From positions 1 to 13,925 of the forward strand of contig JBDVGI010000084.1 of the NCBI GenBank assembly GCA_039962885.1: 13,925 bases of DNA. Reading direction: 5' to 3'. The stretch's first letter is position 1. Each line of letters begins with the position of its first letter. The notes under the pieces were generated by a model that saw only the letters and a list, made by a program, of their open reading frames with translations, was not told the DNA's origin and did not search any database. Positions 7,666 through 13,925 of the stretch are shown here, one piece after another. The position numbers and the translations under genes were made by a program. The stretch is from Litorimonas sp039962885. GTDB lineage: Bacteria; Pseudomonadota; Alphaproteobacteria; Caulobacterales; Maricaulaceae.

Positions 7666-7669
7666 CTCC
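7666..7669 (-). promoter_or_regulatory. Shine-Dalgarno GGAG that decides the Sel1 lipoprotein start
   Basis: GGAG on the minus strand lies 7 bases before the ATG at 7658, an ideal spacing. It is only one base from the in-frame ATG at 7664. This, together with the signal peptide that begins at 7658, argues against the longer GTG start at 7793. Confidence 0.7.
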
Positions 7670-7691
7670 AAACATATTGAAAATGTAGAGC

Positions 7692-7697
7692 ATTATA
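7692..7697 (-). promoter_or_regulatory. Perfect -10 box (TATAAT) upstream of the Sel1 lipoprotein
   Basis: TATAAT occurs on the minus strand 34 bases ahead of the ATG at 7658. No good -35 is found at 16-18 bases; the nearest candidate sequence there is AACAAC. If it is used, the Sel1 gene, and perhaps trpA behind it, is transcribed from here rather than from upstream of trpF. Confidence 0.4.
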
Positions 7698-7739
7698 ACC
7701 GAGACCGCAAATTCGTTGTTTTAATAAATCTTCGTGTTC

Positions 7740-7805
7740 TCTGCGTGTCCCCACGCTAATATGCTCACCCAGCGCATCGGCGATTGTGAACACGCCTTTA
7801 TCGCC
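7740..7805 (-). pseudogene. Remnant of the 3' end of a trpB gene
   Basis: The minus-strand reading gives GDKGVFTIADALGEHISVGT, against GDKDVFTIADALGEHISEGT at the end of the intact TrpB. Over the 52-base core (7754-7805 versus 8587-8638) 45 bases match, and six of the seven differences are silent third-position changes. Homology ends abruptly at 7805; toward 7740 it fades after a short insertion, and the remnant's frame runs on into the Sel1 leader instead of stopping. No 5' part of trpB is present, so it is not functional. Confidence 0.85.
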
Positions 7806-7844
7806 AAGACGCCTGTGGACGATGCCTTTGCGGAAAATGCGTGG

Positions 7845-7858
7845 AGCGCTTAAGCGCT
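7845..7858. repeat. Perfect 14-bp palindrome inside the trp scar
   Basis: AGCGCTTAAGCGCT reads the same on both strands. It lies in the 87-base spacer between the trpB and trpA remnants and is not explained by either. It could be a protein-binding site, a recombination junction or chance. Confidence 0.6.
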
Positions 7859-7883
7859 GTCCTGTTTTACGCCAACCTATGAT

Positions 7884-7952
7884 TTAGAACGTAAAAGCAG
7901 CTTGGCCTTTGGTGCGGCGATTAGCGAAAGTTTGGTCGATACGTTGGGTCAT
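7884..7952 (-). pseudogene. Remnant of the 5' end of trpA
   Basis: Positions 7893-7952 match the first 60 bases of intact trpA (6298-6357) at 59 of 60 positions. The single change turns Asn6 into Asp. The remnant reads MTQRIDQTFANRRTKGQAAF, then two unrelated residues and a stop at 7884-7886. The match ends exactly at the ATG: the bases upstream (GGAGGTTCGG on the plus strand) have no relation to those before intact trpA. Too short to be functional. Confidence 0.9.
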
Positions 7953-8055
7953 GGAGGTTCGGTTACTGCCTTTTACAATGCAATTCCATCGAAAAATGTA
8001 CAGTATGAAAATTTTGATTTTGAAGTTGTATGAGTAATAGGCTATTCGTGAACGT

Positions 8056-8060
8056 GGAGG
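8056..8060 (+). promoter_or_regulatory. Shine-Dalgarno GGAGG of the VOC gene
   Basis: GGAGG stands 9 bases before the ATG at 8070 and is the clearest ribosome site in the window. It fixes the VOC start. The 117 bases between the trpA remnant and this gene must hold its promoter, but no convincing -35/-10 pair was found there. Confidence 0.75.
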
Positions 8061-8069
8061 ATTATTCTC

Positions 8070-8483
8070 ATGTCAGCAGTACTAACTCTGAGTTTTTTAG
8101 GACAAACAGAGGCCGCTCTCGATTTCTATCAAGAAGTGCTCGGGTGTGAGATTTTATACTTGATGCGATTCAGAGAATGTCCGGATAAGTCATTTGTCAA
8201 ACCAGATAATGAAGATCTGATTTTTCACGCGACCTTTAGTATCTATGGGACCGAATTTAAGGCAAGTGATGTCGGCTATGACGAAGCCGATGGCCCGCAA
8301 TTTGAAGGGTTCGCAATTCTCCTTAACCCTTCAAGTGTTGAACAAGGACAAGTAACTTTCGGCTTGCTTGCCAAGCAAGGGCAGGTTGTGATTCCTTTCT
8401 CCGAGTCGACATTTACAGGGTGGTATGGCATTGTGAAGGATAAGTTCGGGCTGACGTGGAAGCTCAATATTCCAAAAACGTAA
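8070..8483 (+). CDS. PhnB-like VOC (glyoxalase/bleomycin-resistance fold) protein
   Basis: This is a 137-aa single-domain protein of the vicinal oxygen chelate superfamily, PhnB-like branch. Diagnostic segments are LSFLGQTEAALDFYQEVLGC at 7-26, LMRFRECP at 31-38, FHATFSIYGTEFKASD at 52-67, the glutamine- and glycine-rich GLLAKQGQVVIPFSESTF at 98-115, and GWYGIVKDKFGLTWKLN at 117-133. Members are often mislabelled as 3-demethylubiquinone methyltransferase; the true substrate of this branch is usually unknown, and no substrate can be read here. It runs opposite to the trp genes, converging on trpB with 86 bases between the stops. It lies beside the trpA remnant, suggesting that it arrived with, or was trapped by, the rearrangement. 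The only hairpin downstream is a weak 5-bp stem near 8510-8523. Confidence 0.85.
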   Translation: MSAVLTLSFLGQTEAALDFYQEVLGCEILYLMRFRECPDKSFVKPDNEDLIFHATFSIYGTEFKASDVGYDEADGPQFEGFAILLNPSSVEQGQVTFGLLAKQGQVVIPFSESTFTGWYGIVKDKFGLTWKLNIPKT

Positions 8484-8569
8484 TCAGTTTGCAACTAAAA
8501 ACCTTGTTGGCTGTTTGTACAGCGGAGGTCTCCCAAAACTTCTGATTCTAGCCGTTGGCCTCCCCATTT

Positions 8570-9796
8570 TCACCCCTCTGTGCCCTCGCTAATATGCTCG
8601 CCCAGCGCGTCAGCTATCGTAAACACGTCTTTATCGCCGCGCCCGCACATATTCATAATGATCAAGCCGTCTTTGCCAAGTTCTTTGGCGAGGTCAACTG
8701 TGCGCGGGAGTGCGTGGGAGGGTTCTAGCGCGGGGAGAATGCCTTCTAGGCGCGCGCATTCTTGGAACCAATGTAGCGCTTCGTCATCTGTCGCGCTCAC
8801 ATATTCCGCGCGGCCAATATCGTGCAGGTATGAATGCTCTGGCCCAATACCGGGATAGTCTAGCCCCGCCGAGATAGAATGGGCGTCTTTAATCTGGCCA
8901 TGCTCATCTTGGAGCAAATAAGTACGGTTCCCGTGGAGCACGCCCGGCGTGCCGCCTGTCAGGCTCGCGGCGTGCAAGCCCGTATCAACGCCGCGCCCTG
9001 CTGCCTCGACGCCGATAAGGCGCACAGATGTGTCTGGCACAAATTCATGGAACAAGCCCATCGCATTTGAGCCGCCGCCAATACAGGCGACCACCGCATC
9101 GGGGAGGCGGTTTTCGGCTTTGAGGATTTGAGCTTTGGCTTCGCGGCCAATAATGGCTTGGAAATCACGCACCATAGCGGGGTAAGGATGCGGGCCTGCC
9201 ACTGTGCCGATGCAATAAAATGTATCGCCTACATTGGTCACCCAATCGCGCAGAGCATCATTCATAGCGTCTTTAAGCGTGGCTGTGCCGCTATGCACGG
9301 CGCGCACTTCAGCGCCTAAAAGACGCATGCGGAAAACATTAGGTTTTTGGCGGACAATATCCGTTGCGCCCATATAGACAATGCAGTCCATGCCAAGGCG
9401 CGCAGCAACTGTGGCGGTGGCAACCCCATGCTGGCCTGCGCCAGTCTCGGCAATGATGCGCTTTTTGCCCATACTCTTGGCTAGCAAAAGCTGACCCATG
9501 CAATTATTGATCTTATGCGCGCCTGTGTGATTAAGCTCGTCGCGCTTGAAATAAATTTTGGCCCCGCCAGTCGCCTCGGTTAGGCGCTCGGCATAATAGA
9601 GCGGGGAAGGACGGCCCACATAATAATTAAGGTAATAATCCAGCTCTTCTTGAAAGCTAGGATCGGCCTTGGCTTCTTCATAGGCTTTCTCAAGTTCCAA
9701 AATAGGCGGCATGAGGGTTTCGGCAACATAGCGCCCGCCAAACCCGCCAAAGCGGCCATTGGCATCTGGTAAGGTTTGGTTGTCCTGCTTACCCAT
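8570..9796 (-). CDS. trpB: Tryptophan synthase beta subunit TrpB
   Basis: TrpB condenses indole from TrpA with L-serine in a PLP-dependent beta-replacement to give tryptophan. The 408-aa protein has the full set of signatures: FGGFGGRYVAETL at 16-28, ELNHTGAHKINN at 87-98 with the PLP lysine Lys95, AETGAGQHGVATA at 116-128 with the catalytic acid Glu117, the phosphate-binding GGGSNA at 240-245, and CGRGDKD near the C-terminus. It is a canonical TrpB1 rather than TrpB2. The start at 9796 lies 7 bases after the trpF stop, and GGGG overlapping that stop can serve as ribosome site, so the two are coupled. Unusually, trpA does not follow directly: the next gene downstream is convergent, and a partial second trpB end lies at 7740-7805. 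Confidence 0.97.
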   Translation of the reverse strand: MGKQDNQTLPDANGRFGGFGGRYVAETLMPPILELEKAYEEAKADPSFQEELDYYLNYYVGRPSPLYYAERLTEATGGAKIYFKRDELNHTGAHKINNCMGQLLLAKSMGKKRIIAETGAGQHGVATATVAARLGMDCIVYMGATDIVRQKPNVFRMRLLGAEVRAVHSGTATLKDAMNDALRDWVTNVGDTFYCIGTVAGPHPYPAMVRDFQAIIGREAKAQILKAENRLPDAVVACIGGGSNAMGLFHEFVPDTSVRLIGVEAAGRGVDTGLHAASLTGGTPGVLHGNRTYLLQDEHGQIKDAHSISAGLDYPGIGPEHSYLHDIGRAEYVSATDDEALHWFQECARLEGILPALEPSHALPRTVDLAKELGKDGLIIMNMCGRGDKDVFTIADALGEHISEGTEG

Positions 9797-9803
9797 TTCG
9801 TAT

Positions 9804-10445
9804 TCACCCCTGTTTTACGGCGTCCATAAAGGCTTTGATTTTAGATGCGTCCTTTACGCCAGCGCTGGCCTCAACGCCAGAGCTAACATCAACAATGGGC
9901 GCGCGGGTCGCAGCTATGGCCGCGCCGACAGTTTGCGGGGTTAAACCGCCTGCGAGTATGAAGGTTTTGGGCGTCGGCGCGCTGGCGATAATGTCCCAAT
10001 CTATGGTTATGCCGTGCCCGCCGCGAACATCAGAGCCAGCGGGTGGCTTGGCATCGAATAAAATTAGGTCTACTGCGCCGCTATACTCGCTAGCTGTTTT
10101 CACGTCTTGGTCTGTGGCTATGGGGGAGGCTTTGATTGTTTTTACAGTGAATTTACGGGCGATTTGTGCGGCGCGCTGCGGGGTCTCATCGCCGTGTAAT
10201 TGAATGTAATCAGGGGCCATGTCGGCCATGATGCGTGAGAGCAAGACATCATCGGCATTCACAGTAACAGCAACGCGCGGGATTACATTAATGGCTGGCG
10301 CTGCGATGGCCGCAGCTTGAGCCACGCTGAGTTTGCGCGGGGATTTCGCTTCAACAATAAAGCCTAAAAATGACGCGCCATACTCTATCGCGTAGGCAAC
10401 ATCTTGAGGGCGGGTTAGGCCGCATATTTTGGCGCGTGTTGTCAT
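9804..10445 (-). CDS. trpF: Phosphoribosylanthranilate isomerase TrpF
   Basis: TrpF performs the Amadori rearrangement of N-(5-phosphoribosyl)anthranilate to CdRP in tryptophan synthesis. The 213-aa TIM barrel shows the catalytic base Cys8 in AKICGLTRPQD, the IQLHGDE strand at 81-87, the catalytic acid Asp131 in LILFDAKPPAGSDVRGGHG, and the phosphate-binding FILAGGLTP and VDVSSGVEASAGVKD. It is the first gene of the trpF-trpB unit and diverges from the methyltransferase gene across an 89-base gap. No Shine-Dalgarno is evident before the ATG, and only a weak TTGTGA/TATTGA pair is seen in the gap, so its promoter is uncertain. No tryptophan-rich leader peptide was found. Confidence 0.96.
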   Translation of the reverse strand: MTTRAKICGLTRPQDVAYAIEYGASFLGFIVEAKSPRKLSVAQAAAIAAPAINVIPRVAVTVNADDVLLSRIMADMAPDYIQLHGDETPQRAAQIARKFTVKTIKASPIATDQDVKTASEYSGAVDLILFDAKPPAGSDVRGGHGITIDWDIIASAPTPKTFILAGGLTPQTVGAAIAATRAPIVDVSSGVEASAGVKDASKIKAFMDAVKQG

Positions 10446-10534
10446 AAGGCGCGGTTAGCACGGTCAATAGCTTATCACAATCCTCTCACAAGCATATGAG
10501 GCGATGTGACTGGCAAGTTTTCAGTATTTAAATT

Positions 10535-11167
10535 ATGAGCTGTCTTATGACAGTGATGACACAACATACGACATTCAGGATTAATCTTTGGAAGACCCCG
10601 ATATTAGGGCCGCTTGTTTTTGCCTTCTGGAAGGTGGATGCAGCGCGTAAATTGCGTTGGATGAATAATTGGTTGCCATTTATGGGCTCGCACGTCGAGA
10701 TTGGCAGCGGCCCTGGCAGTGTCTTGGATGTGATGCGTGCCCAAAATTACGATGTAGATGGCTTGGATGTTCGGGACAGCAGTTACCGCGAAGATTTGCG
10801 GCCTGTTTTATATAATGGCAAGGATATGCCTTTTTGCAAACATGCCTATGACACAGCCTTGTTGCCGACAGTTCTGCATCATACAGCTGATCCTGAATAT
10901 ATTATTACCGAAGCTGCGCGCGTGTCAAAGCGCGTCATTATCATCGAGGATGTTTATGAGGGCCGCATCATGGAATGGCTCACAAAAGCTTTGGATAGCC
11001 TTATGAATCTTGAGTTCTTAGGTCACCCGCATAGTAACCGCACAGATAAAGAGTGGCAGGAAACCTTTGAGCGCTTGGGCTTATCTATACAACATAAAGC
11101 GATTTACCGCATAGGCGGGATATTTAAACAAGCCGTTTATGTTCTAGAGCCGCGCAAAGCCCTGTAA
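10535..11167 (+). CDS. Class I SAM-dependent methyltransferase (Methyltransf_11 type)
   Basis: The 210-aa protein carries the S-adenosylmethionine fold: motif I as HVEIGSGPGSVLDV at 53-66, the acidic end of the second strand as VDGLDV (Asp78), a motif II region with DMPF...YDTALLPTVLHHT at 97-117, and the following AARVSKRVIIIEDV at 127-140. After that comes a C-terminal insert with EFLGHPHSNRTDKEWQETFE, which probably shapes the substrate pocket. The substrate cannot be told; small-molecule or lipid methylation is as likely as any. The first ATG (10535) lacks a ribosome site, and in-frame ATGs at 10547 and 10556 are alternatives. It is divergent from trpF and is followed 148 bases later by rpoN in the same direction. 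An 11-bp tandem repeat spans its stop codon. Confidence 0.8.
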   Translation: MSCLMTVMTQHTTFRINLWKTPILGPLVFAFWKVDAARKLRWMNNWLPFMGSHVEIGSGPGSVLDVMRAQNYDVDGLDVRDSSYREDLRPVLYNGKDMPFCKHAYDTALLPTVLHHTADPEYIITEAARVSKRVIIIEDVYEGRIMEWLTKALDSLMNLEFLGHPHSNRTDKEWQETFERLGLSIQHKAIYRIGGIFKQAVYVLEPRKAL

Positions 11168-11177
11168 AAGCCCTGTA
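11156..11177. repeat. 11-bp perfect tandem repeat at the end of the methyltransferase gene
   Basis: AAAGCCCTGTA is repeated head to tail at 11156-11166 and 11167-11177. The stop codon of the methyltransferase (11165-11167) spans the junction, so the second unit is non-coding. This is most simply a replication-slippage duplication. Confidence 0.8.
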
Positions 11178-11315
11178 AAAAGTATCTGACAGGCCGCATT
11201 TAACCCGCTTTAAGCAAAAATCATGCCGCAAACGATATTTTAAAGGTTTTATCTTATACCCGTGTTCAAAGAGACACTGAAAATATTCAGGTCTGGTGAA
11301 AAATGGGTGAATATT

Positions 11316-12809
11316 ATGGCGATTGCGCCTCGTTTACAGGCTCGGCAGGGTCAAAAGCTAGCGATTACGCCGCAGTTGCGGCAAGCGATTAAGCTATTAC
11401 AACTCTCTAACATAGAGTTATCCGCCTTTGTCGAGGAACAGCTTGAAAGCAATCCTTTGCTTGAGCGCGGAACGGGCGATGAAAACCGCCGTTTAGAAAA
11501 TTTAGATGCTGAGAGTAATATAACTCCGCAAACTGCTACTGATAATGTAACTGCGGGGCAGGCGAGTGCGGATATGGACATGCCAGAACATGCCGCAAAT
11601 CCCGACGCATCGCCGTCTGACATGGGTGCAGATGTTGGCGGGTCAATTGATTGGTCACGTAGCACTACGGGCGGGTCATTTAATGGAACTAGTGATTATG
11701 ACCCTGCGGCCAATAGTGCCGCAGATATAACACTGTCAGAGCATTTGACTTCGCAACTCAGTATGTTGCGCTTTGATCCCAAAGACCGTCTCATTGCTGA
11801 ATATCTAATCGGCCAATTAGATGAGGCAGGATATTTGCGCGGCGAGGTTTTTGAGATTTCTGAAAATCTGGGTGTGCCAGATATGCGCGTTAACTCGGTT
11901 TTGTTACAAATGCAAACGCTAGAGCCTACAGGTGTTTTCGCGCGTGATTTATCTGAATGTTTAACCTTGCAATTGGCCGAAAGAGATATGCTTGACGCGC
12001 CAATGAAGGCTTTAACGGAAAACCTTGAATTGCTCGCCAAATATGACTTATCGAAATTGGCGAAGTTATGCGGCGTGAAAATTGAACCGCTTAAGGAAAT
12101 GATTGGACGTTTGCGTGATCTGTCGCCGAAGCCAGGTATAGCTTATGGCGGGACAATGGCTCAAGCGATTGAACCGGATGTGTATATTCGCGATACGCCG
12201 CATGGGGGCTGGGCGGTCGAGCTGAACGCGGAGACTTTGCCGCGGGTCTTGCTTAACCACCGCTATTATAATGAAATCAAAAAAGCTGGCGGCGAAGATG
12301 AAACTGCGCGGGAATTTATCTCTGAGTGTCATCAAAATGCAAATTGGCTTGTACGCTCGCTTGATCAACGTGCGCGGACGATTTTGAAAGTCTCTAGTGA
12401 AATCGTCAAACAACAAGACGGGTTTTTCGCATATGGTATTGATCATATGCGCCCGCTTAAGCTCAAGGACGTGGCGGACGCCATTGAAATGCATGAATCA
12501 ACGGTTTCGCGCGTGACCTCTGGCAAATATATGCACACGCCGCGCGGTTTGTTTGAGTTGAAATATTTCTTCACCGCAGCGATTCCAAGTCTTGACGGCG
12601 GGGAAGGCCATAGCGCGGAGACTGTTCGCAGTAAGATTAAAATTCTCATCGCTGAGGAAACGGCTGACGCGATTATGTCTGATGATAACATAGTCAAATT
12701 ATTGCGCGACCAAGGCATAGACATTGCTCGCCGTACAGTGGCTAAATATAGAGAATCTATGGGGATTCACAGCAGCGTCGAACGGCGTAGGGTGTTTAAG
12801 CACGGATAA
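11316..12809 (+). CDS. rpoN: RNA polymerase sigma-54 factor RpoN
   Basis: This is the alternative sigma factor that recognises -24/-12 promoters and needs an AAA+ enhancer-binding protein. With the ATG at 11316 it is 497 aa and begins MAIAPRLQARQGQKLAITPQ, the standard region I, continuing QLRQAIKLLQLSNIELSAFV. A variable acidic region of about residues 60-140 follows, then the core-binding domain (from about 150), the helix-turn-helix LKDVADAIEMHESTVSRVTS, and the RpoN box ARRTVAKYRE at 471-480. GGGTGA lies 5 bases before 11316. An in-frame GTG at 11262 would add 18 residues that do not fit the family, so it is rejected. The gene is complete. The usual downstream partners (hibernation factor, ptsN) are absent; a DUF805 gene follows instead. 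Confidence 0.96.
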   Translation: MAIAPRLQARQGQKLAITPQLRQAIKLLQLSNIELSAFVEEQLESNPLLERGTGDENRRLENLDAESNITPQTATDNVTAGQASADMDMPEHAANPDASPSDMGADVGGSIDWSRSTTGGSFNGTSDYDPAANSAADITLSEHLTSQLSMLRFDPKDRLIAEYLIGQLDEAGYLRGEVFEISENLGVPDMRVNSVLLQMQTLEPTGVFARDLSECLTLQLAERDMLDAPMKALTENLELLAKYDLSKLAKLCGVKIEPLKEMIGRLRDLSPKPGIAYGGTMAQAIEPDVYIRDTPHGGWAVELNAETLPRVLLNHRYYNEIKKAGGEDETAREFISECHQNANWLVRSLDQRARTILKVSSEIVKQQDGFFAYGIDHMRPLKLKDVADAIEMHESTVSRVTSGKYMHTPRGLFELKYFFTAAIPSLDGGEGHSAETVRSKIKILIAEETADAIMSDDNIVKLLRDQGIDIARRTVAKYRESMGIHSSVERRRVFKHG

Positions 12810-12847
12810 GGTTTCGGCAAAAAATATTGATAAATTACATTTAACGC

Positions 12848-12877
12848 TTGCGTAGACATTTGATTTCCTCTTAAAAT
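12848..12877 (+). promoter_or_regulatory. Possible sigma-70 promoter of the DUF805 gene
   Basis: TTGCGT (12848-12853) and TAAAAT (12872-12877) are separated by 18 bases in the 95-base gap after rpoN. The next 27 bases lead to a strong ribosome site, GGGGAG (12893-12898), 6 bases before the ATG at 12905. The match is fair rather than strong. Confidence 0.4.
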
Positions 12878-12904
12878 TAAAAAAATCATAAAGGGGAGCG
12901 TTAA

Positions 12905-13288
12905 ATGGGCTTTGCAGACGCCGTAAAGGCATTTTTTAATAATTATACGAATTTTGGCGGACGGGCTTCGCGGTCAGAATATTGGTGGCCGCAACTTGCG
13001 ATGGTGATTGTTAATTATCTTATAATATTGCCGATTACATACATGTTGAGCCAAACTTTTGGCAGTATTCTTTCGCTCATATTTACGTTGGCGATTATTA
13101 TTCCTGCGATCGCGGTAGTTATACGCCGTCTACATGACACGGATAAAAGCGGTTGGTGGATTTTGCTTATACTTGTTCCAATTATTGGTTGGATTGCTCT
13201 AATCGTCTTTTATTGTACAAAAGGCACGGACGGTCCAAACCGTTTCGGTCCAGATCCATTAGGACACGACGCATCTGTGTTTAATTAG
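12905..13288 (+). CDS. DUF805 inner-membrane protein
   Basis: This is a 127-aa small membrane protein of the DUF805 (YhaH/YhaI-like) family. The N-terminal signature YTNFGGRASRSEYWWP (14-29) is followed by hydrophobic segments at about 31-49 and 53-73. Then come the cytoplasmic RRLHDTDKSGWW (74-85), a third hydrophobic segment at about 85-103, and the C-terminal GTDGPNRFGPDP (107-118). All are diagnostic of the family, whose biochemical role is not known. The start is fixed by GGGGAG 6 bases upstream. It follows rpoN in the same direction but probably has its own promoter, and it ends in a strong hairpin terminator. Confidence 0.92.
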   Translation: MGFADAVKAFFNNYTNFGGRASRSEYWWPQLAMVIVNYLIILPITYMLSQTFGSILSLIFTLAIIIPAIAVVIRRLHDTDKSGWWILLILVPIIGWIALIVFYCTKGTDGPNRFGPDPLGHDASVFN

Positions 13289-13313
13289 ATGTATCTTTAA
13301 AATATTTGAATTT

Positions 13314-13343
13314 AAAAAGCCTCGCATTTGCGGGGCTTTTTTT
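13314..13343. terminator. Bidirectional intrinsic terminator between convergent genes
   Basis: The stem AGCCTCGC (13318-13325) pairs with GCGGGGCT (13330-13337) across an ATTT loop. It has one G-T pair and is flanked by A-run and T-run arms that extend it. The T-run at 13337-13343 serves the plus-strand DUF805 gene, and the A-run at 13314-13318 becomes the U-run for the minus-strand gene ending at 13347. Confidence 0.9.
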
Positions 13344-13346
13344 GAT

Positions 13347-13925
13347 TTAGCCCTTGGGTAATTTTGGGATAAACCCGCTCGTGCGGTTCATATAGGCTTG
13401 ATAGGCAGGGCGCTTTTTCATGCTGCGTTCCAGCAGGTCTTTGCCAGAAACTTTGACCAAAAATAGGGTCATAATGAGCGGTGCGAAAACCGTGACCCAT
13501 CCCCAAGGGGCTTGGCAAGCAATCAGCCATATACCCCACCACATACAGGCATTGCCGAAATAATTAGGGTGACGTGTATATTTCCACAGACCCGTATCAA
13601 GAACGGGCTTGTCTTCATAGGCGCCGTCATAGCCTTTCATGTTTTTCATGAATTTGGAAAGCTGTGCATCGCCAATGGCTTCAAATAAAAATCCAGTAAG
13701 CCAGAGGAGGGCGCCTAGAATTGAGAGGAGTCCGATTGGTAAGAATTCACGCAAATCCCTCTGAATTTGTTGAAGCCGTTCAGCACTTACCTGTCCATCA
13801 CTGGCAGCTTGATCAAATGCAATGATTGCATCTGGAAACAACCATGCTGTCGCCATAGCCACCCAAATAGGCGCGCTGACAATCATAATTAAAACGCCTT
13901 GCCCGAAATAAATCGTGAAGAGACT
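13347..13925 (-). CDS. DUF1295-family membrane protein (steroid 5-alpha-reductase/ICMT-like fold), 5' partial
   Basis: The visible 192 residues form the C-terminal part of a DUF1295 protein, an integral membrane family related to 3-oxo-5-alpha-steroid 4-dehydrogenases and isoprenylcysteine methyltransferases. The key block is VLDTGLWKYTRHPNYFGNACMW (ending in the Trp pair), with TRHPNYFG at visible residues 117-124, the cofactor-binding type motif of this fold. It is followed by VSGKDLLERSMKKRPAYQAY and the C-terminal RTSGFIPKLPKG. Several hydrophobic helices are visible. The frame stays open from the ATG at 13886 to the window edge (reading SLFTIYFGQGVLI), which fits the family, so the true start lies outside. 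The substrate is unknown. It shares the bidirectional terminator with DUF805. Confidence 0.88.
   Translation of the reverse strand, partial: SLFTIYFGQGVLIMIVSAPIWVAMATAWLFPDAIIAFDQAASDGQVSAERLQQIQRDLREFLPIGLLSILGALLWLTGFLFEAIGDAQLSKFMKNMKGYDGAYEDKPVLDTGLWKYTRHPNYFGNACMWWGIWLIACQAPWGWVTVFAPLIMTLFLVKVSGKDLLERSMKKRPAYQAYMNRTSGFIPKLPKG

Noticed and set aside
8510..8523. Terminator hairpin after the VOC gene
   Set aside because: A 5-bp stem with no T-run on either side is too weak to call.
10509..10525. Sigma-54 -24/-12 promoter (TGGCAAG) before the methyltransferase
   Set aside because: The -24-like TGGCA is present but no TTGC/GC element follows at the needed distance.
10446..10534. Trp leader peptide or attenuator before trpF
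   Set aside because: The 89-base gap has no Trp-codon run, no terminator hairpin with a T-run, and no small frame with a ribosome site.
11199..11213. CtrA-like box TTAA-N6-TTAA upstream of rpoN
   Set aside because: The accepted spacing is seven bases; six is present, and such short AT words are common.
11262..11315. Longer RpoN from the GTG at 11262
   Set aside because: The extra 18 residues do not resemble the family, while MAIAPRLQARQ at 11316 does and has GGGTGA 5 bases before it.

Overview
The window looks like chromosomal DNA of an alphaproteobacterium of moderate GC, plausibly from the marine Caulobacterales/Hyphomonadaceae side. The evidence is the trpF-trpB-trpA-accD-folC order, an AccD that has lost its zinc-ribbon cysteines (usual in this class), and an RpoN starting MAIAPRLQARQGQ. 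The lineage call is inference, because no rRNA or tRNA is present. No transposase, integrase, CRISPR array or phage gene was seen.

Layout. Positions 2-817 (+) hold the C-terminal SGNH part of an acyltransferase-type protein cut by the window edge. Two tandem paralogous lipoproteins follow on the minus strand (852-2276); the upstream one carries an apparent one-base frameshift at its 3' end, and a good sigma-70 promoter lies in front. Next comes the minus-strand block trpF (10445-9804), trpB (9796-8570), trpA (6357-5563), an unrecognised 279-aa protein (5500-4661), accD (4580-3708) and folC (3705-2365). Divergent from trpF on the plus strand are a SAM methyltransferase, rpoN (sigma-54) and a DUF805 membrane protein. 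A bidirectional terminator follows, and then a DUF1295 membrane protein that runs off the right edge.

The most interesting stretch is 6358-8569, between trpB and trpA. The two subunits of tryptophan synthase are separated by about 2.2 kb holding a Sel1-repeat lipoprotein (-) and a PhnB-like VOC protein (+). Between those two genes lies a scar: a 60-nt copy of the 5' end of trpA (59/60 identical) and a roughly 60-nt copy of the 3' end of trpB (45/52 identical in the core, six of seven differences synonymous). This points to past duplication or homologous recombination with a diverged trp locus. The scar also creates a false long start for the Sel1 lipoprotein.

Functionally, TrpF, TrpB and TrpA carry out late steps of tryptophan synthesis. 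AccD and FolC supply malonyl-CoA (with AccA/B/C elsewhere) and polyglutamylated folates. RpoN is the alternative sigma factor. The lipoproteins, DUF805 and DUF1295 proteins are envelope components of unknown role. I found no convincing new multi-gene system; the trp scar and the frameshifted lipoprotein pair are the observations worth following up.
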